Assembly: GCF_019904255.1 (NCBI RefSeq)
Contig: NZ_CP063203.1
Span: 868,001 to 932,000 of the forward strand
From: Marixanthomonas sp. SCSIO 43207
Lineage (GTDB): Bacteria > Bacteroidota > Bacteroidia > Flavobacteriales > Flavobacteriaceae
Reading direction: 5' to 3'
DNA: 64,000 bases
Notes under the pieces: model-generated
Told to the model about the DNA's origin: nothing
What the model saw: only the letters and a program-made list of their open reading frames with translations
Database searches by the model: none
In this document: positions 9,070 to 16,405 of the stretch, piece by piece
How the letters are laid out: every line of letters begins with the position of its first letter
How positions within the stretch are numbered: the stretch's first letter is position 1
Position numbers and translations under genes: made by a program

Positions 9070-9921
9070 TTATTGTATCAAGTGTTTTCCGTAGCCGCTC
9101 TTTAATAATGGTTTTACCAACTTTTTAAGTTGTTTTTTATCAATATATCCCATATCATACGCTGCTTCTTCAATAGCTCCAATTTTTAAGCCTTGACGCT
9201 CTTCAATAACTTCTACAAATTGTGCTGCTTGCATAAGTGAAGCAAATGTACCGGTGTCTAGCCACGCGGTGCCTTTGTCTAGAATGCTCACACTCAATTT
9301 TCCTTTTTTAAGGTATTCGTTATTAACGTCGGTAATTTCTAGTTCGCCGCGTTCACTGGGTTGTATGTTTTCAGCAATTTCAACTACTGAGTTGTCATAA
9401 AAATAGATACCGGGAACAGCATAGTTTGATTTTGGTTTTTTTGGTTTTTCTTCAATAGAAAGTGCTTTTCCATTCTCGTCAAACTCTACTACTCCATACC
9501 GTTCAGGATCGTGGACGTGATAAGCATATATAATACCGCCGTCTGGGTCATTATTTGATTTTAATAATTCTTTTAAACCAGTTCCATAGAATATATTATC
9601 ACCCAAAATGAGAGCTACTTTGTCATTTCCTATAAACTCTTTTCCTATTATAAATGCTTCGGCTAAGCCATTTGGTTCTTCTTGAACTGCATAACTAAAA
9701 TTACAACCGTATCTTTTTCCATCGCCCAAAAGCTTTTCAAAAAGTGGTAAATCTTGTGGTGTAGAAATAATAAGGATATCATTAATTCCTGCATACATCA
9801 AAGTTGACAGTGGATAATATATCATAGGTTTGTCGTACACCGGCATTAATTGCTTGCTTACAGCTAATGTGAGCGGGTGTAATCGGGTTCCTGAACCTCC
9901 TGCTAATATTATTCCTTTCAT
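9070..9921 (-). CDS. rmlA: Glucose-1-phosphate thymidylyltransferase
   Basis: RmlA makes dTDP-glucose from glucose 1-phosphate and dTTP, the entry reaction of the rhamnose pathway. The N-terminal nucleotide-binding signature is [11 protein letters not shown] (residues 8-18), followed by [26 protein letters not shown] near residue 110 carries the metal-binding Asp, and AWLDTGTF near residue 218 is also conserved. The 283-residue length is normal. Its ATG overlaps the rmlB stop by four bases (ATGA), which indicates coupled translation. Confidence 0.97.
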   Translation of the reverse strand: MKGIILAGGSGTRLHPLTLAVSKQLMPVYDKPMIYYPLSTLMYAGINDILIISTPQDLPLFEKLLGDGKRYGCNFSYAVQEEPNGLAEAFIIGKEFIGNDKVALILGDNIFYGTGLKELLKSNNDPDGGIIYAYHVHDPERYGVVEFDENGKALSIEEKPKKPKSNYAVPGIYFYDNSVVEIAENIQPSERGELEITDVNNEYLKKGKLSVSILDKGTAWLDTGTFASLMQAAQFVEVIEERQGLKIGAIEEAAYDMGYIDKKQLKKLVKPLLKSGYGKHLIQ

Positions 9922-10934
9922 AATCTGTCTGTATTATTTAAGTACCATTCAATGGTTTTTTTTATTCCGGTTTCAAAGTTTTCGTCAGCTTTCCAACCCA
10001 ATTCATTTTCTATTTTGGAAGCATCTATGGCGTATCTAAAATCGTGACCGGGTCTGTCTGTGACAAAACTTATTTGTTCTCTGTAGGATTGTTTTTGAGG
10101 TTTTAACTCATCTAGCAAATCACAAATAGTATGAGCAATGTACAGGTTTTCACGCTCGTTTCTGCCTCCTATGTTGTACGTTTCACCCAATGTTCCTTTT
10201 TCTAAAGCTAACTGAATACCGCTACAATGATCTTTTACATATAACCAGTCTCTTACATTTTTACCATCACCGTAAATAGGAATTGGCTCTCCAGATATAG
10301 CTTTTCTAATGATTGTTGGAATTAATTTTTCTTTATGCTGATTAGGTCCATAATTGTTTGAGCAATTGGTTGTCACTACCGGCATATTGTAGGTGTGAAA
10401 ATAGCTTCTCACAATAAAGTCTGAAGATGCTTTTGAAGCGCTATATGGACTATTAGGTGCATACGGCGTTGTTTCTTTAAATAAGCCCGTTTTTCCTAGT
10501 GTTCCGTAAACCTCATCTGTTGAAACGTGTAAAAATCTAGCATTTTTAAATTCTTCTTTTAGCTCTCCGGGGCCATTCATCCAGGTTTTATAAGCTTGCT
10601 GAAGCAATAAAAACGTCCCAACAATATTTGTTTCGATAAATGCGGCCGGTCCTGTTATTGAATTATCAACATGAGATTCGGCAGCAAAATGAATTACTTG
10701 ATCAAATTTATGTTCTTCAAAAAGTTGTTTCAATAAAGATTCGTCACAAATATCTCCTTTAACAAATGTGTATCGAGAATTGTCTTTTACTGCATCTAAA
10801 TTTGCCAAATTTCCGGCGTAGGTAAGTTTATCCAATACCAAAACTTCACTATTGGTATTTTCTAGCAAATAGGATACATGGTTTGAGCCTATGAAGCCTG
10901 CTCCCCCTGATAATAAGACTTTGTTGTTTTTCAA
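9918..10934 (-). CDS. rmlB: dTDP-glucose 4,6-dehydratase
   Basis: RmlB oxidises and dehydrates dTDP-glucose to the 4-keto-6-deoxy sugar using bound NAD. This extended SDR has GGAGFIGS (10-17), the TDEVYG block (139-144) with the catalytic Thr-Asp-Glu, YSASK (Tyr164, Lys168), and NNYGPNQ downstream. It has 338 residues, the usual size. The start is TTG at 10934. Upstream codons reach an in-frame stop within four codons without an ATG, and the N-terminus [16 protein letters not shown] fits the family. It begins 14 bases after the phosphorylase-like gene, so the rml genes may be read from a promoter further upstream. Confidence 0.97.
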   Translation of the reverse strand: MKNNKVLLSGGAGFIGSNHVSYLLENTNSEVLVLDKLTYAGNLANLDAVKDNSRYTFVKGDICDESLLKQLFEEHKFDQVIHFAAESHVDNSITGPAAFIETNIVGTFLLLQQAYKTWMNGPGELKEEFKNARFLHVSTDEVYGTLGKTGLFKETTPYAPNSPYSASKASSDFIVRSYFHTYNMPVVTTNCSNNYGPNQHKEKLIPTIIRKAISGEPIPIYGDGKNVRDWLYVKDHCSGIQLALEKGTLGETYNIGGRNERENLYIAHTICDLLDELKPQKQSYREQISFVTDRPGHDFRYAIDASKIENELGWKADENFETGIKKTIEWYLNNTDRL

Positions 10935-10948
10935 AATATTTTTTTAGT

Positions 10949-12634
10949 TTAATCTAATATCTGTTTTAACATTTTTTCGGTGATTACATAGGTGGGTTTT
11001 ACACCACTTGTACCCAATCCACCCGATGCTAAGGTGCTACCTGTTTCTAATGGATTATCTGAAGCATAATATGCATATCGTACTTGCACTTTTGAACTTA
11101 TACTGCCTCTTATTTTTGCTGCAGCTTGTATTGCTTTATGATAATGCGCTCCTTCCATTTCAAGTCCGATTACATTCCACGTCGATTCGTGAAAAAATCT
11201 TAGTACATCACGGTTTTGTAACGATGTTCCTAAAACAGTTATCATAGTACCCGTACAAACTTGAACGTTATCTTCTTTAAAATCTGAAATGCTTAATTCG
11301 TTTTTGAAAGGATAATTATCTGCTGTTCCTTCAAAGACGTGTGCCGAAGGTATCATTATATCACCTTTTCCGCCTTCTAATATTCCCGCTTTTCCCATAA
11401 TTGAAACTGAAGCCACATTTAAAAAGTGCAAATTTTCATTTGCATCTTTATAGGGTTTCAATAGTTCGTCCATGGTTTCATAAGCTTGCTCTCCAAAGGC
11501 ATAATCCATCACAATTAGTACGGGTTTATCGCTTACTTCTTTCTTTTCTGAAGGGCTGTAAACTGTATTTGGAAACTTATCTACGTCAAACACCTGAACA
11601 TCAATATTGGCTCCGCTTTCGTCTTCAATAAAAAACATCCCATTTTTAAGGGCTGTTTTCTTTACTTTATCGCGTAGCTTACTGTTTTCGGGGTTACTTA
11701 ATGATTCAAAGAGTTGTAAAGGTTGCTTCTTTTTTGCTTCGGTTGCCAAAGCTGATTTTGCAAAAAGTGTGTTCATCACACTATGCATATTGGCGCTAAT
11801 TATGTGTAAGGGCCGTTTTAGTAAATTATTATCTTCTAGCGTTTGCTTAATTTTTAAAGCCCATTTTTCACCGTGTATGTGATGCCCCAATCGCTCCCGA
11901 AGTACGGGACTGAACGTTATTATACGTTTGTTGTTGTTTACAACTTCTTCAAGAGCCAGTTTTCCTAAGTAATAGATAATATTTAAAAATCTATGTGGGT
12001 CTTCTTTACTGGCAAACTGTGGGTATACTTCGTTAACCTCTTCAAAGGTTCTTCCTAAAAAGTTGGCTGTGTGTGTAAGGGCAATTTCTCTTTCTTCTTT
12101 TGTTAAATCTTGCTTTTTGGCAATAGCAGATTCAAGTTTTTTCCAATCTCTTATAACTTTTCCCTTTTCATCAATCATGATTTGTTTCATGATTTTATGA
12201 GATTCAATGTACAGAAAGGTTAGGTGTGTAAGCACATCATAAATTTCAGATCGGCCGCGAGTTACCTCAATATTCATTTGTTCTTCGTCAATTCGGTAAC
12301 AATTACGGCGTCTTTTAAGTGGAATAATAGGCTTAAAATGTGAGTTTTTGTAGCCTTCGTCACTTGTAAGGTTTATAAACCTACATTCTTCAATTCCTGT
12401 AGGTAGCCTATCAATAACATATAATAACCCTTGTAGCTCTACTTTTTCTTCTGAAATAGAACCGTAAATTTCTGGCCGTAGAGTTAAAAGGGATTCTCGT
12501 AGGGTTTCACCAGAAACACCCATAGGTTTATAAAACCCACGATTAAAAAGGTGCCGCATAGTAATATACAAGCGTTCAATAGCGCTTGTACTTTCTTGAG
12601 CACGTGTTCGGTTATGTGGTTTTAGGCTTTTCAT
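10949..12634 (-). CDS. Conserved Bacteroidota protein with nucleoside-phosphorylase-like C-terminus (probably DUF6909)
   Basis: This is a 561-residue soluble protein whose N-terminal ~230 residues I do not recognise beyond a Bacteroidota-wide conserved protein (I believe DUF6909). The C-terminal third has features of the purine nucleoside phosphorylase / MTA-SAH nucleosidase superfamily. GTMITVLGTS lies near residue 465, GLEMEGAHYHKA at about 490-501 resembles the purine/ribose-binding MEGA motif, and YYASDNP at 522-528 matches the catalytic Ser-Asp position (Asp526). It therefore probably binds or cleaves a nucleoside or nucleotide; the substrate is unknown. A promoter-like TATATTTG (complement of 12640-12647) lies only five bases before the ATG. 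It sits between the GH3-like gene (21-base gap) and rmlB (14-base gap). Confidence 0.75.
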   Translation of the reverse strand: MKSLKPHNRTRAQESTSAIERLYITMRHLFNRGFYKPMGVSGETLRESLLTLRPEIYGSISEEKVELQGLLYVIDRLPTGIEECRFINLTSDEGYKNSHFKPIIPLKRRRNCYRIDEEQMNIEVTRGRSEIYDVLTHLTFLYIESHKIMKQIMIDEKGKVIRDWKKLESAIAKKQDLTKEEREIALTHTANFLGRTFEEVNEVYPQFASKEDPHRFLNIIYYLGKLALEEVVNNNKRIITFSPVLRERLGHHIHGEKWALKIKQTLEDNNLLKRPLHIISANMHSVMNTLFAKSALATEAKKKQPLQLFESLSNPENSKLRDKVKKTALKNGMFFIEDESGANIDVQVFDVDKFPNTVYSPSEKKEVSDKPVLIVMDYAFGEQAYETMDELLKPYKDANENLHFLNVASVSIMGKAGILEGGKGDIMIPSAHVFEGTADNYPFKNELSISDFKEDNVQVCTGTMITVLGTSLQNRDVLRFFHESTWNVIGLEMEGAHYHKAIQAAAKIRGSISSKVQVRYAYYASDNPLETGSTLASGGLGTSGVKPTYVITEKMLKQILD

Positions 12635-12639
12635 TGCTG

Positions 12640-12647
12640 CAAATATA
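12640..12647 (-). promoter_or_regulatory. -7 promoter element before the phosphorylase-like gene
   Basis: The minus strand reads TATATTTG, five bases upstream of the ATG at 12634. A transcript from here would have almost no 5' leader. It lies in the 21-base gap between the GH3-like gene and the phosphorylase-like gene, so it could provide independent expression of the latter and of the rml genes. Confidence 0.45.
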
Positions 12648-12655
12648 CAGTATTT

Positions 12656-14149
12656 TCAATCTTGTAACGAAAGTAGTTTTTCGGCTATTTTTCGGTCATT
12701 TGAGAGCCTTGGTAATTTGTTTTGTCCGCCTAACTTTCCTTGTGATTTCATATATTTTTTGAAACTTTCTTTTTTTACCGGTGTAATTTTTAAAGGTTTT
12801 AAAATTTTACCTTCAATTAGGTCAAAGTAATATGAGTTTTGTTTTTGCATGGCTTGATCGATAGTGTTAGATATTCTCTCAAGTGACGTGGGTTGGTCTT
12901 CAAACTCGATAAACCATTCATGATACGGTAATCCATCATCGGGGCTGGTTTGTGGTGCCACAGTAAATTCAGAAATTGAAAATCCATGTTCTTGTATCGC
13001 TTCTTGCATGGCTTGTTCTACTTCTTTACCTATAACGTGCTCACCAAACGCTGAAATAAAATGCTTTATTCTTCCTGAAACAATAACTCTGTAGGGATTT
13101 GTTGATGTAAATTGAACTGTATCTCCTACGTTGTATGCCCACAATCCTGCATTGGTTGAAACAATCATTACATAGTTTACTCCTTCTTGTACATCACCTA
13201 TGGTTAATCTTTTTGGGTTTTCATCAAAAAAGTGTTCTGCTTCAATAAATTCATAAAAAATACCTGAATCAAGCAACAACAACATTCCTTTTGCATCTTG
13301 TTTGTCTTGAAAAGCAAAAAAACCTTCAGAAGCTGGAAAAAGCTCTATGCTATCTACTTTACGACCAATTAATGCTTCAAACTTTGCTCTGTAAGGTTCA
13401 TAATTAACACCTCCGTAAATAAACAATTGAAAGTTTTTAAATAAATCACCAACCTTTTTACCGGTATTGGCTTGTAACCGTTCAAAATACATTTGTACCC
13501 AAGAAGGTATACCGCTAATTACGGTCATATCTTCATTTTTGGTTTCATCAACAATGGCTTCTACTTTGGTTTCCCAGTCTTCAATACAATTAGTTTTCCA
13601 GCTAGGCATTCTGTTTCTTTGAAGATATTTGGGCACGTAATGGGCTACAATTCCGGAAAGTCTTCCTAATTTTATTCCGTTTTTTTCGCTCATTTCTGGG
13701 CTTCCTTGTAGAAAAATCATCTTACCGTCAACAAAGTTGGCATTTCCGGTTTCGTTTATATAACACAAAATTGCATTGCGAGCGGCCTGAATGTGATTGG
13801 GCATTGAATCTTTTGTTATAGGAATGTATTTGGCACCGCTAGTAGTACCAGATGTTTTGGCAAAATACAGTGGTTTTCCGGGCCAAAGGATGTTTTCTTC
13901 ACCTGAAACAACACGATTAACGTAGGGTTTTAATTCTTCATAATCACGAATAGGTACGTTTTCTGCAAAATCTGAAGGGGATTGAATGGCTTGAAAATCA
14001 TGGTCTTTACCAAAAGCGGTGTCTTTTGCTTCTGAAATAAGCTTTTTAAAAACTTTGTGTTGTGTTTCAACAGGGTTTTGTGACCATTTTTCAATTTTGG
14101 TTACTACAATTTTTGCGAAAATTTTGGCGGCAAATGATTTTATGAACAT
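12656..14149 (-). CDS. GH3-like acyl-adenylating enzyme
   Basis: This 497-residue member of the GH3 branch of the ANL adenylating superfamily is related to plant enzymes that conjugate amino acids to auxin or jasmonate. The ATP/phosphate loop AKTSGTTSGAKYIP lies at about residues 98-110. FIYGGVNYEPYRAKF (about 243) and ELFPASEGFFAFQD (about 270) follow the family order, as does a later region with NVGDTVQFTS and a C-terminal IKHFISAFGEHV. It should activate a carboxylic acid as an acyl-AMP and pass it to an amine, but the bacterial substrate is unknown. It begins six bases after the M23 peptidase and is followed 21 bases later by the phosphorylase-like gene. Confidence 0.9.
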   Translation of the reverse strand: MFIKSFAAKIFAKIVVTKIEKWSQNPVETQHKVFKKLISEAKDTAFGKDHDFQAIQSPSDFAENVPIRDYEELKPYVNRVVSGEENILWPGKPLYFAKTSGTTSGAKYIPITKDSMPNHIQAARNAILCYINETGNANFVDGKMIFLQGSPEMSEKNGIKLGRLSGIVAHYVPKYLQRNRMPSWKTNCIEDWETKVEAIVDETKNEDMTVISGIPSWVQMYFERLQANTGKKVGDLFKNFQLFIYGGVNYEPYRAKFEALIGRKVDSIELFPASEGFFAFQDKQDAKGMLLLLDSGIFYEFIEAEHFFDENPKRLTIGDVQEGVNYVMIVSTNAGLWAYNVGDTVQFTSTNPYRVIVSGRIKHFISAFGEHVIGKEVEQAMQEAIQEHGFSISEFTVAPQTSPDDGLPYHEWFIEFEDQPTSLERISNTIDQAMQKQNSYYFDLIEGKILKPLKITPVKKESFKKYMKSQGKLGGQNKLPRLSNDRKIAEKLLSLQD

Positions 14150-14155
14150 AGTGTT

Positions 14156-15022
14156 TTATTCAAAATCTATAAAATTTGTTGGGTTTATTGGGTAGCCATC
14201 TCGCCACAGTTCAAAATGTAGGTGAGGACCAGTGGTTAATTCTCCTGTGCTACCAACTGTTCCTATTACCTCGCCTGCTTTTATCAATTCGCCTTGTTCT
14301 TTTGTAAGGGTTGCATTGTGCTTATAAACAGATAAGAGGTCGTTTCTATGTTTAATAATAATTACATATCCTGTTTCTGCCGTCCATTCAGAAAAAATAA
14401 CGGTTCCGTCTGCTACCGCCTTTACAGGAGTGTCTTTTACTGTCGCAATATCAATCGCATAATGTTTTTCTTTTGGGTTATACACTTGCGTTATATTTCC
14501 TTTTACCGGAGCAAAAAGCACATAGTCAATAGAAGTGTCACCCAGTAAAGGATTGTATTTATCTTCTCTAGAAACCTTTTCACGCAACAACGAATCTTCT
14601 CTTGAGGCAGAAAAGTCAAACTTTGAAGGGTCTACACTGGCTGCATTAATGATAGAATCTTTATTAAAATTAACCGTTTTAACGTCACCTGTGAGTACTT
14701 TTCGTATGGAGGCAAGGTATTGGTTGTTTATCTCAAGTTCTCGCTGTAAAGAGTCTGTTTTGTAAGTTAATTGTGTTGCTCGTTTTTTAAGTCTGGTTGA
14801 AGAATAACCGGGTATATACTCCCGCAGCGGTGTAAAAGCAATTAAAATAGTTGTCCCGGCAATTAATATCAATGCCGAAATTACACTAAACACAAATACA
14901 TTGAGCCTGTTGAGTTTAAAAGAGAAACGTTCTTCAAACGTATCTTCATTAAGCACTACCAGCCTGTATTTATGCAGTAGCTTCTTTTTTATCTTTTTTG
15001 ATCTTTTTTCTTTTTCAGCCAT
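14156..15022 (-). CDS. M23 family metallopeptidase, membrane anchored
   Basis: This is a 288-residue peptidoglycan endopeptidase candidate. A Lys/Arg-rich cytoplasmic N-terminus is followed by one helix (about 41-63) and a short coiled-coil-like stretch (80-110). The LytM/M23 domain has HYAID (His187, Asp191) and GPHLHFELW (His267, His269), so all four zinc/catalytic positions are present. It is therefore expected to be an active enzyme acting on the cell wall from the periplasmic side, unlike degenerate NlpD/EnvC activators. A -7 element (TATATTTG, complement of 15041-15048) precedes it. It heads the minus-strand run that leads through GH3 and rml into the polysaccharide genes. Confidence 0.93.
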   Translation of the reverse strand: MAEKEKRSKKIKKKLLHKYRLVVLNEDTFEERFSFKLNRLNVFVFSVISALILIAGTTILIAFTPLREYIPGYSSTRLKKRATQLTYKTDSLQRELEINNQYLASIRKVLTGDVKTVNFNKDSIINAASVDPSKFDFSASREDSLLREKVSREDKYNPLLGDTSIDYVLFAPVKGNITQVYNPKEKHYAIDIATVKDTPVKAVADGTVIFSEWTAETGYVIIIKHRNDLLSVYKHNATLTKEQGELIKAGEVIGTVGSTGELTTGPHLHFELWRDGYPINPTNFIDFE

Positions 15023-15040
15023 ATTTTAAGCTTACAACTA

Positions 15041-15048
15041 CAAATATA
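15041..15048 (-). promoter_or_regulatory. Bacteroidota -7 promoter element of the M23 gene
   Basis: The minus strand reads TATATTTG, matching the Bacteroidota TAnnTTTG -7 box, 18 bases before the ATG at 15022. A clear -33 TTTG at the usual spacing is not evident. It may be the promoter for the whole M23-GH3-polysaccharide run. Confidence 0.5.
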
Positions 15049-15112
15049 AAATATTCTCGTGCCTTGTTGAACGAATCTTGTATTGAAAACGTTATATCTA
15101 AGTATTTCTTGT

Positions 15113-15120
15113 TACCTTTG
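15113..15120 (+). promoter_or_regulatory. -7 promoter element of tatA
   Basis: TACCTTTG matches TAnnTTTG 17 bases before the tatA start. No convincing -33 element is seen at the usual spacing. Confidence 0.45.
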
Positions 15121-15137
15121 TTATAATAAATTACTTT

Positions 15138-15332
15138 ATGATGAACACATTAATTTTACCCCTTGCTATAGGGCCTTGGCAAATTGTTTTAATTGTACTG
15201 GTAGTACTACTGTTATTTGGCGGAAGGAAGATACCAGAGTTAATGCGAGGCCTAGGTAGCGGAATTAAAGAATTTAAGGACGCATCAAAAGACGAAAATA
15301 ATGATGAAGCTAAAATTGAAGACAAAAAATAG
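15138..15332 (+). CDS. tatA: Sec-independent translocase subunit TatA/E
   Basis: This is a 64-residue TatA-family protein, part of the channel that exports folded twin-arginine proteins. It has the typical order: a short periplasmic N-terminus, a hydrophobic helix (about 14-28), the [21 protein letters not shown] hinge and amphipathic helix, then a charged tail. The start may be the first or second of two adjacent Met codons. A -7-like TACCTTTG lies at 15113-15120. It stands alone on the plus strand, divergent from the M23 gene and convergent with the DUF4837 gene, with a shared hairpin terminator between them. No tatC is in the window. Confidence 0.95.
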   Translation: MMNTLILPLAIGPWQIVLIVLVVLLLFGGRKIPELMRGLGSGIKEFKDASKDENNDEAKIEDKK

Positions 15333-15352
15333 TTTTCAATCTTAATTTTACC

Positions 15353-15389
15353 AAAAAAGCCGCTTATACAATGTAAAAGCGGCTTTTTT
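15353..15389. terminator. Bidirectional terminator between tatA and the DUF4837 gene
   Basis: A perfect 13-base inverted repeat (AAAAAAGCCGCTT and its complement) flanks an 11-base loop. The A-run on one side and the T-run on the other let it act for both converging genes. Confidence 0.92.
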
Positions 15390-15406
15390 GGATTTTTAAT
15401 GTTCTG

Positions 15407-16384
15407 TTATTTGCTAAACTTTACTGAACGTAAAATAGATTCTAACTCAAACTGAAGGTCTCTTTTTTCAACAGAAGGTGCATATGTAAAACCTTCCAAA
15501 ATTAAATATCGGTTATTTTCTTCATCTTTAACTGCATAATTTACAAAAGGACCACCCATAAAAGCATCCTTTACTTCCCAGGTGCCTTTGGTTTCATAAG
15601 CAAAACGCCCGTCAATTTCTGTTTTAAAAAGATATGGTGCATAGGCATCTTCTGTGATAAAACGATCATCATCTTCAACAGGAAGATAACCACCGCCTAT
15701 AGAGTCTCGCATTTTGATAATTTGCCCTACGGCCATACTATCACTTGTAATTGTGCTTAATGGAACTTCATAAATTAAAACATTAGTGGTGCCCGATTTT
15801 AAATCCTTTCGCAGCCAATAAAAGTCATCACTCGCGCTAGAAACACGATACGCAGAAGGTACTTTAATGGTCACCCCAAATCGTTCTTTAAGTGAGTCAA
15901 CTTGAGTCATCGATACGGCTGTACGACGTTGTCTTTCTTTTATTTCTGAAGCATGAAATGCCTCAATAATTTGTTTATGCTTTTCTTTTAATTGAGCGAT
16001 TAGCCCTTCTTCTGAAGTTGCCGTTACAATAGCTCCTACTTGTGGTTTTGCGTATTCATTTTTTGCAATATTTACTTTGTTTTCTTTACCTAAGTCAACG
16101 TGAAGAAATATGCGATTTGTTCGGGCAAAATCTGTAAATGTAGAAGGTGGCATTTGATTCATAGAAAATAATGGCTCATCTTGTGGCAATCCATCTGTAG
16201 GAGCAGCAAAATATTTTCTAATTTCTTCACCCACGGGACCGTTCCACAACTCATTTTCTATGATTACTTGTAGGTTATTAATATTTCCTACGGAATCTGG
16301 ACGGTATGAAACGTCCTTTTTACCAGAGTCATTGCAAGAAATAAGAACTACAATGGCTAGTAAGGCAGTATAAATTGTTTTCAT
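15407..16384 (-). CDS. DUF4837 family lipoprotein
   Basis: This is a 325-residue predicted lipoprotein: a short hydrophobic signal ends in the lipobox LISC with Cys at about residue 17. The mature part has the pattern of the Bacteroidota DUF4837 family, including LWNGPVGEEIRKYFAAP, DGLPQDEPLF and the MPPS segment in the first third. Function is unknown. It lies 21 bases after the MltD-like transglycosylase in the transcription direction and so is probably co-expressed with it. This context suggests a cell-envelope role. It ends at the shared terminator with tatA. Confidence 0.85.
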   Translation of the reverse strand: MKTIYTALLAIVVLISCNDSGKKDVSYRPDSVGNINNLQVIIENELWNGPVGEEIRKYFAAPTDGLPQDEPLFSMNQMPPSTFTDFARTNRIFLHVDLGKENKVNIAKNEYAKPQVGAIVTATSEEGLIAQLKEKHKQIIEAFHASEIKERQRRTAVSMTQVDSLKERFGVTIKVPSAYRVSSASDDFYWLRKDLKSGTTNVLIYEVPLSTITSDSMAVGQIIKMRDSIGGGYLPVEDDDRFITEDAYAPYLFKTEIDGRFAYETKGTWEVKDAFMGGPFVNYAVKDEENNRYLILEGFTYAPSVEKRDLQFELESILRSVKFSK

Positions 16385-16405
16385 TTTAGTGTTTTTGTTA
16401 GTTTT

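Noticed and set aside
12596..12611. CACGTG near the start of the phosphorylase-like gene
   Set aside because: Neither flank matches the parS consensus; the core hexamer alone is expected by chance.
15131..15325. Open frame antisense to tatA
   Set aside because: It is a shadow of the tatA gene and has a Ser/Pro-rich sequence with no start context.
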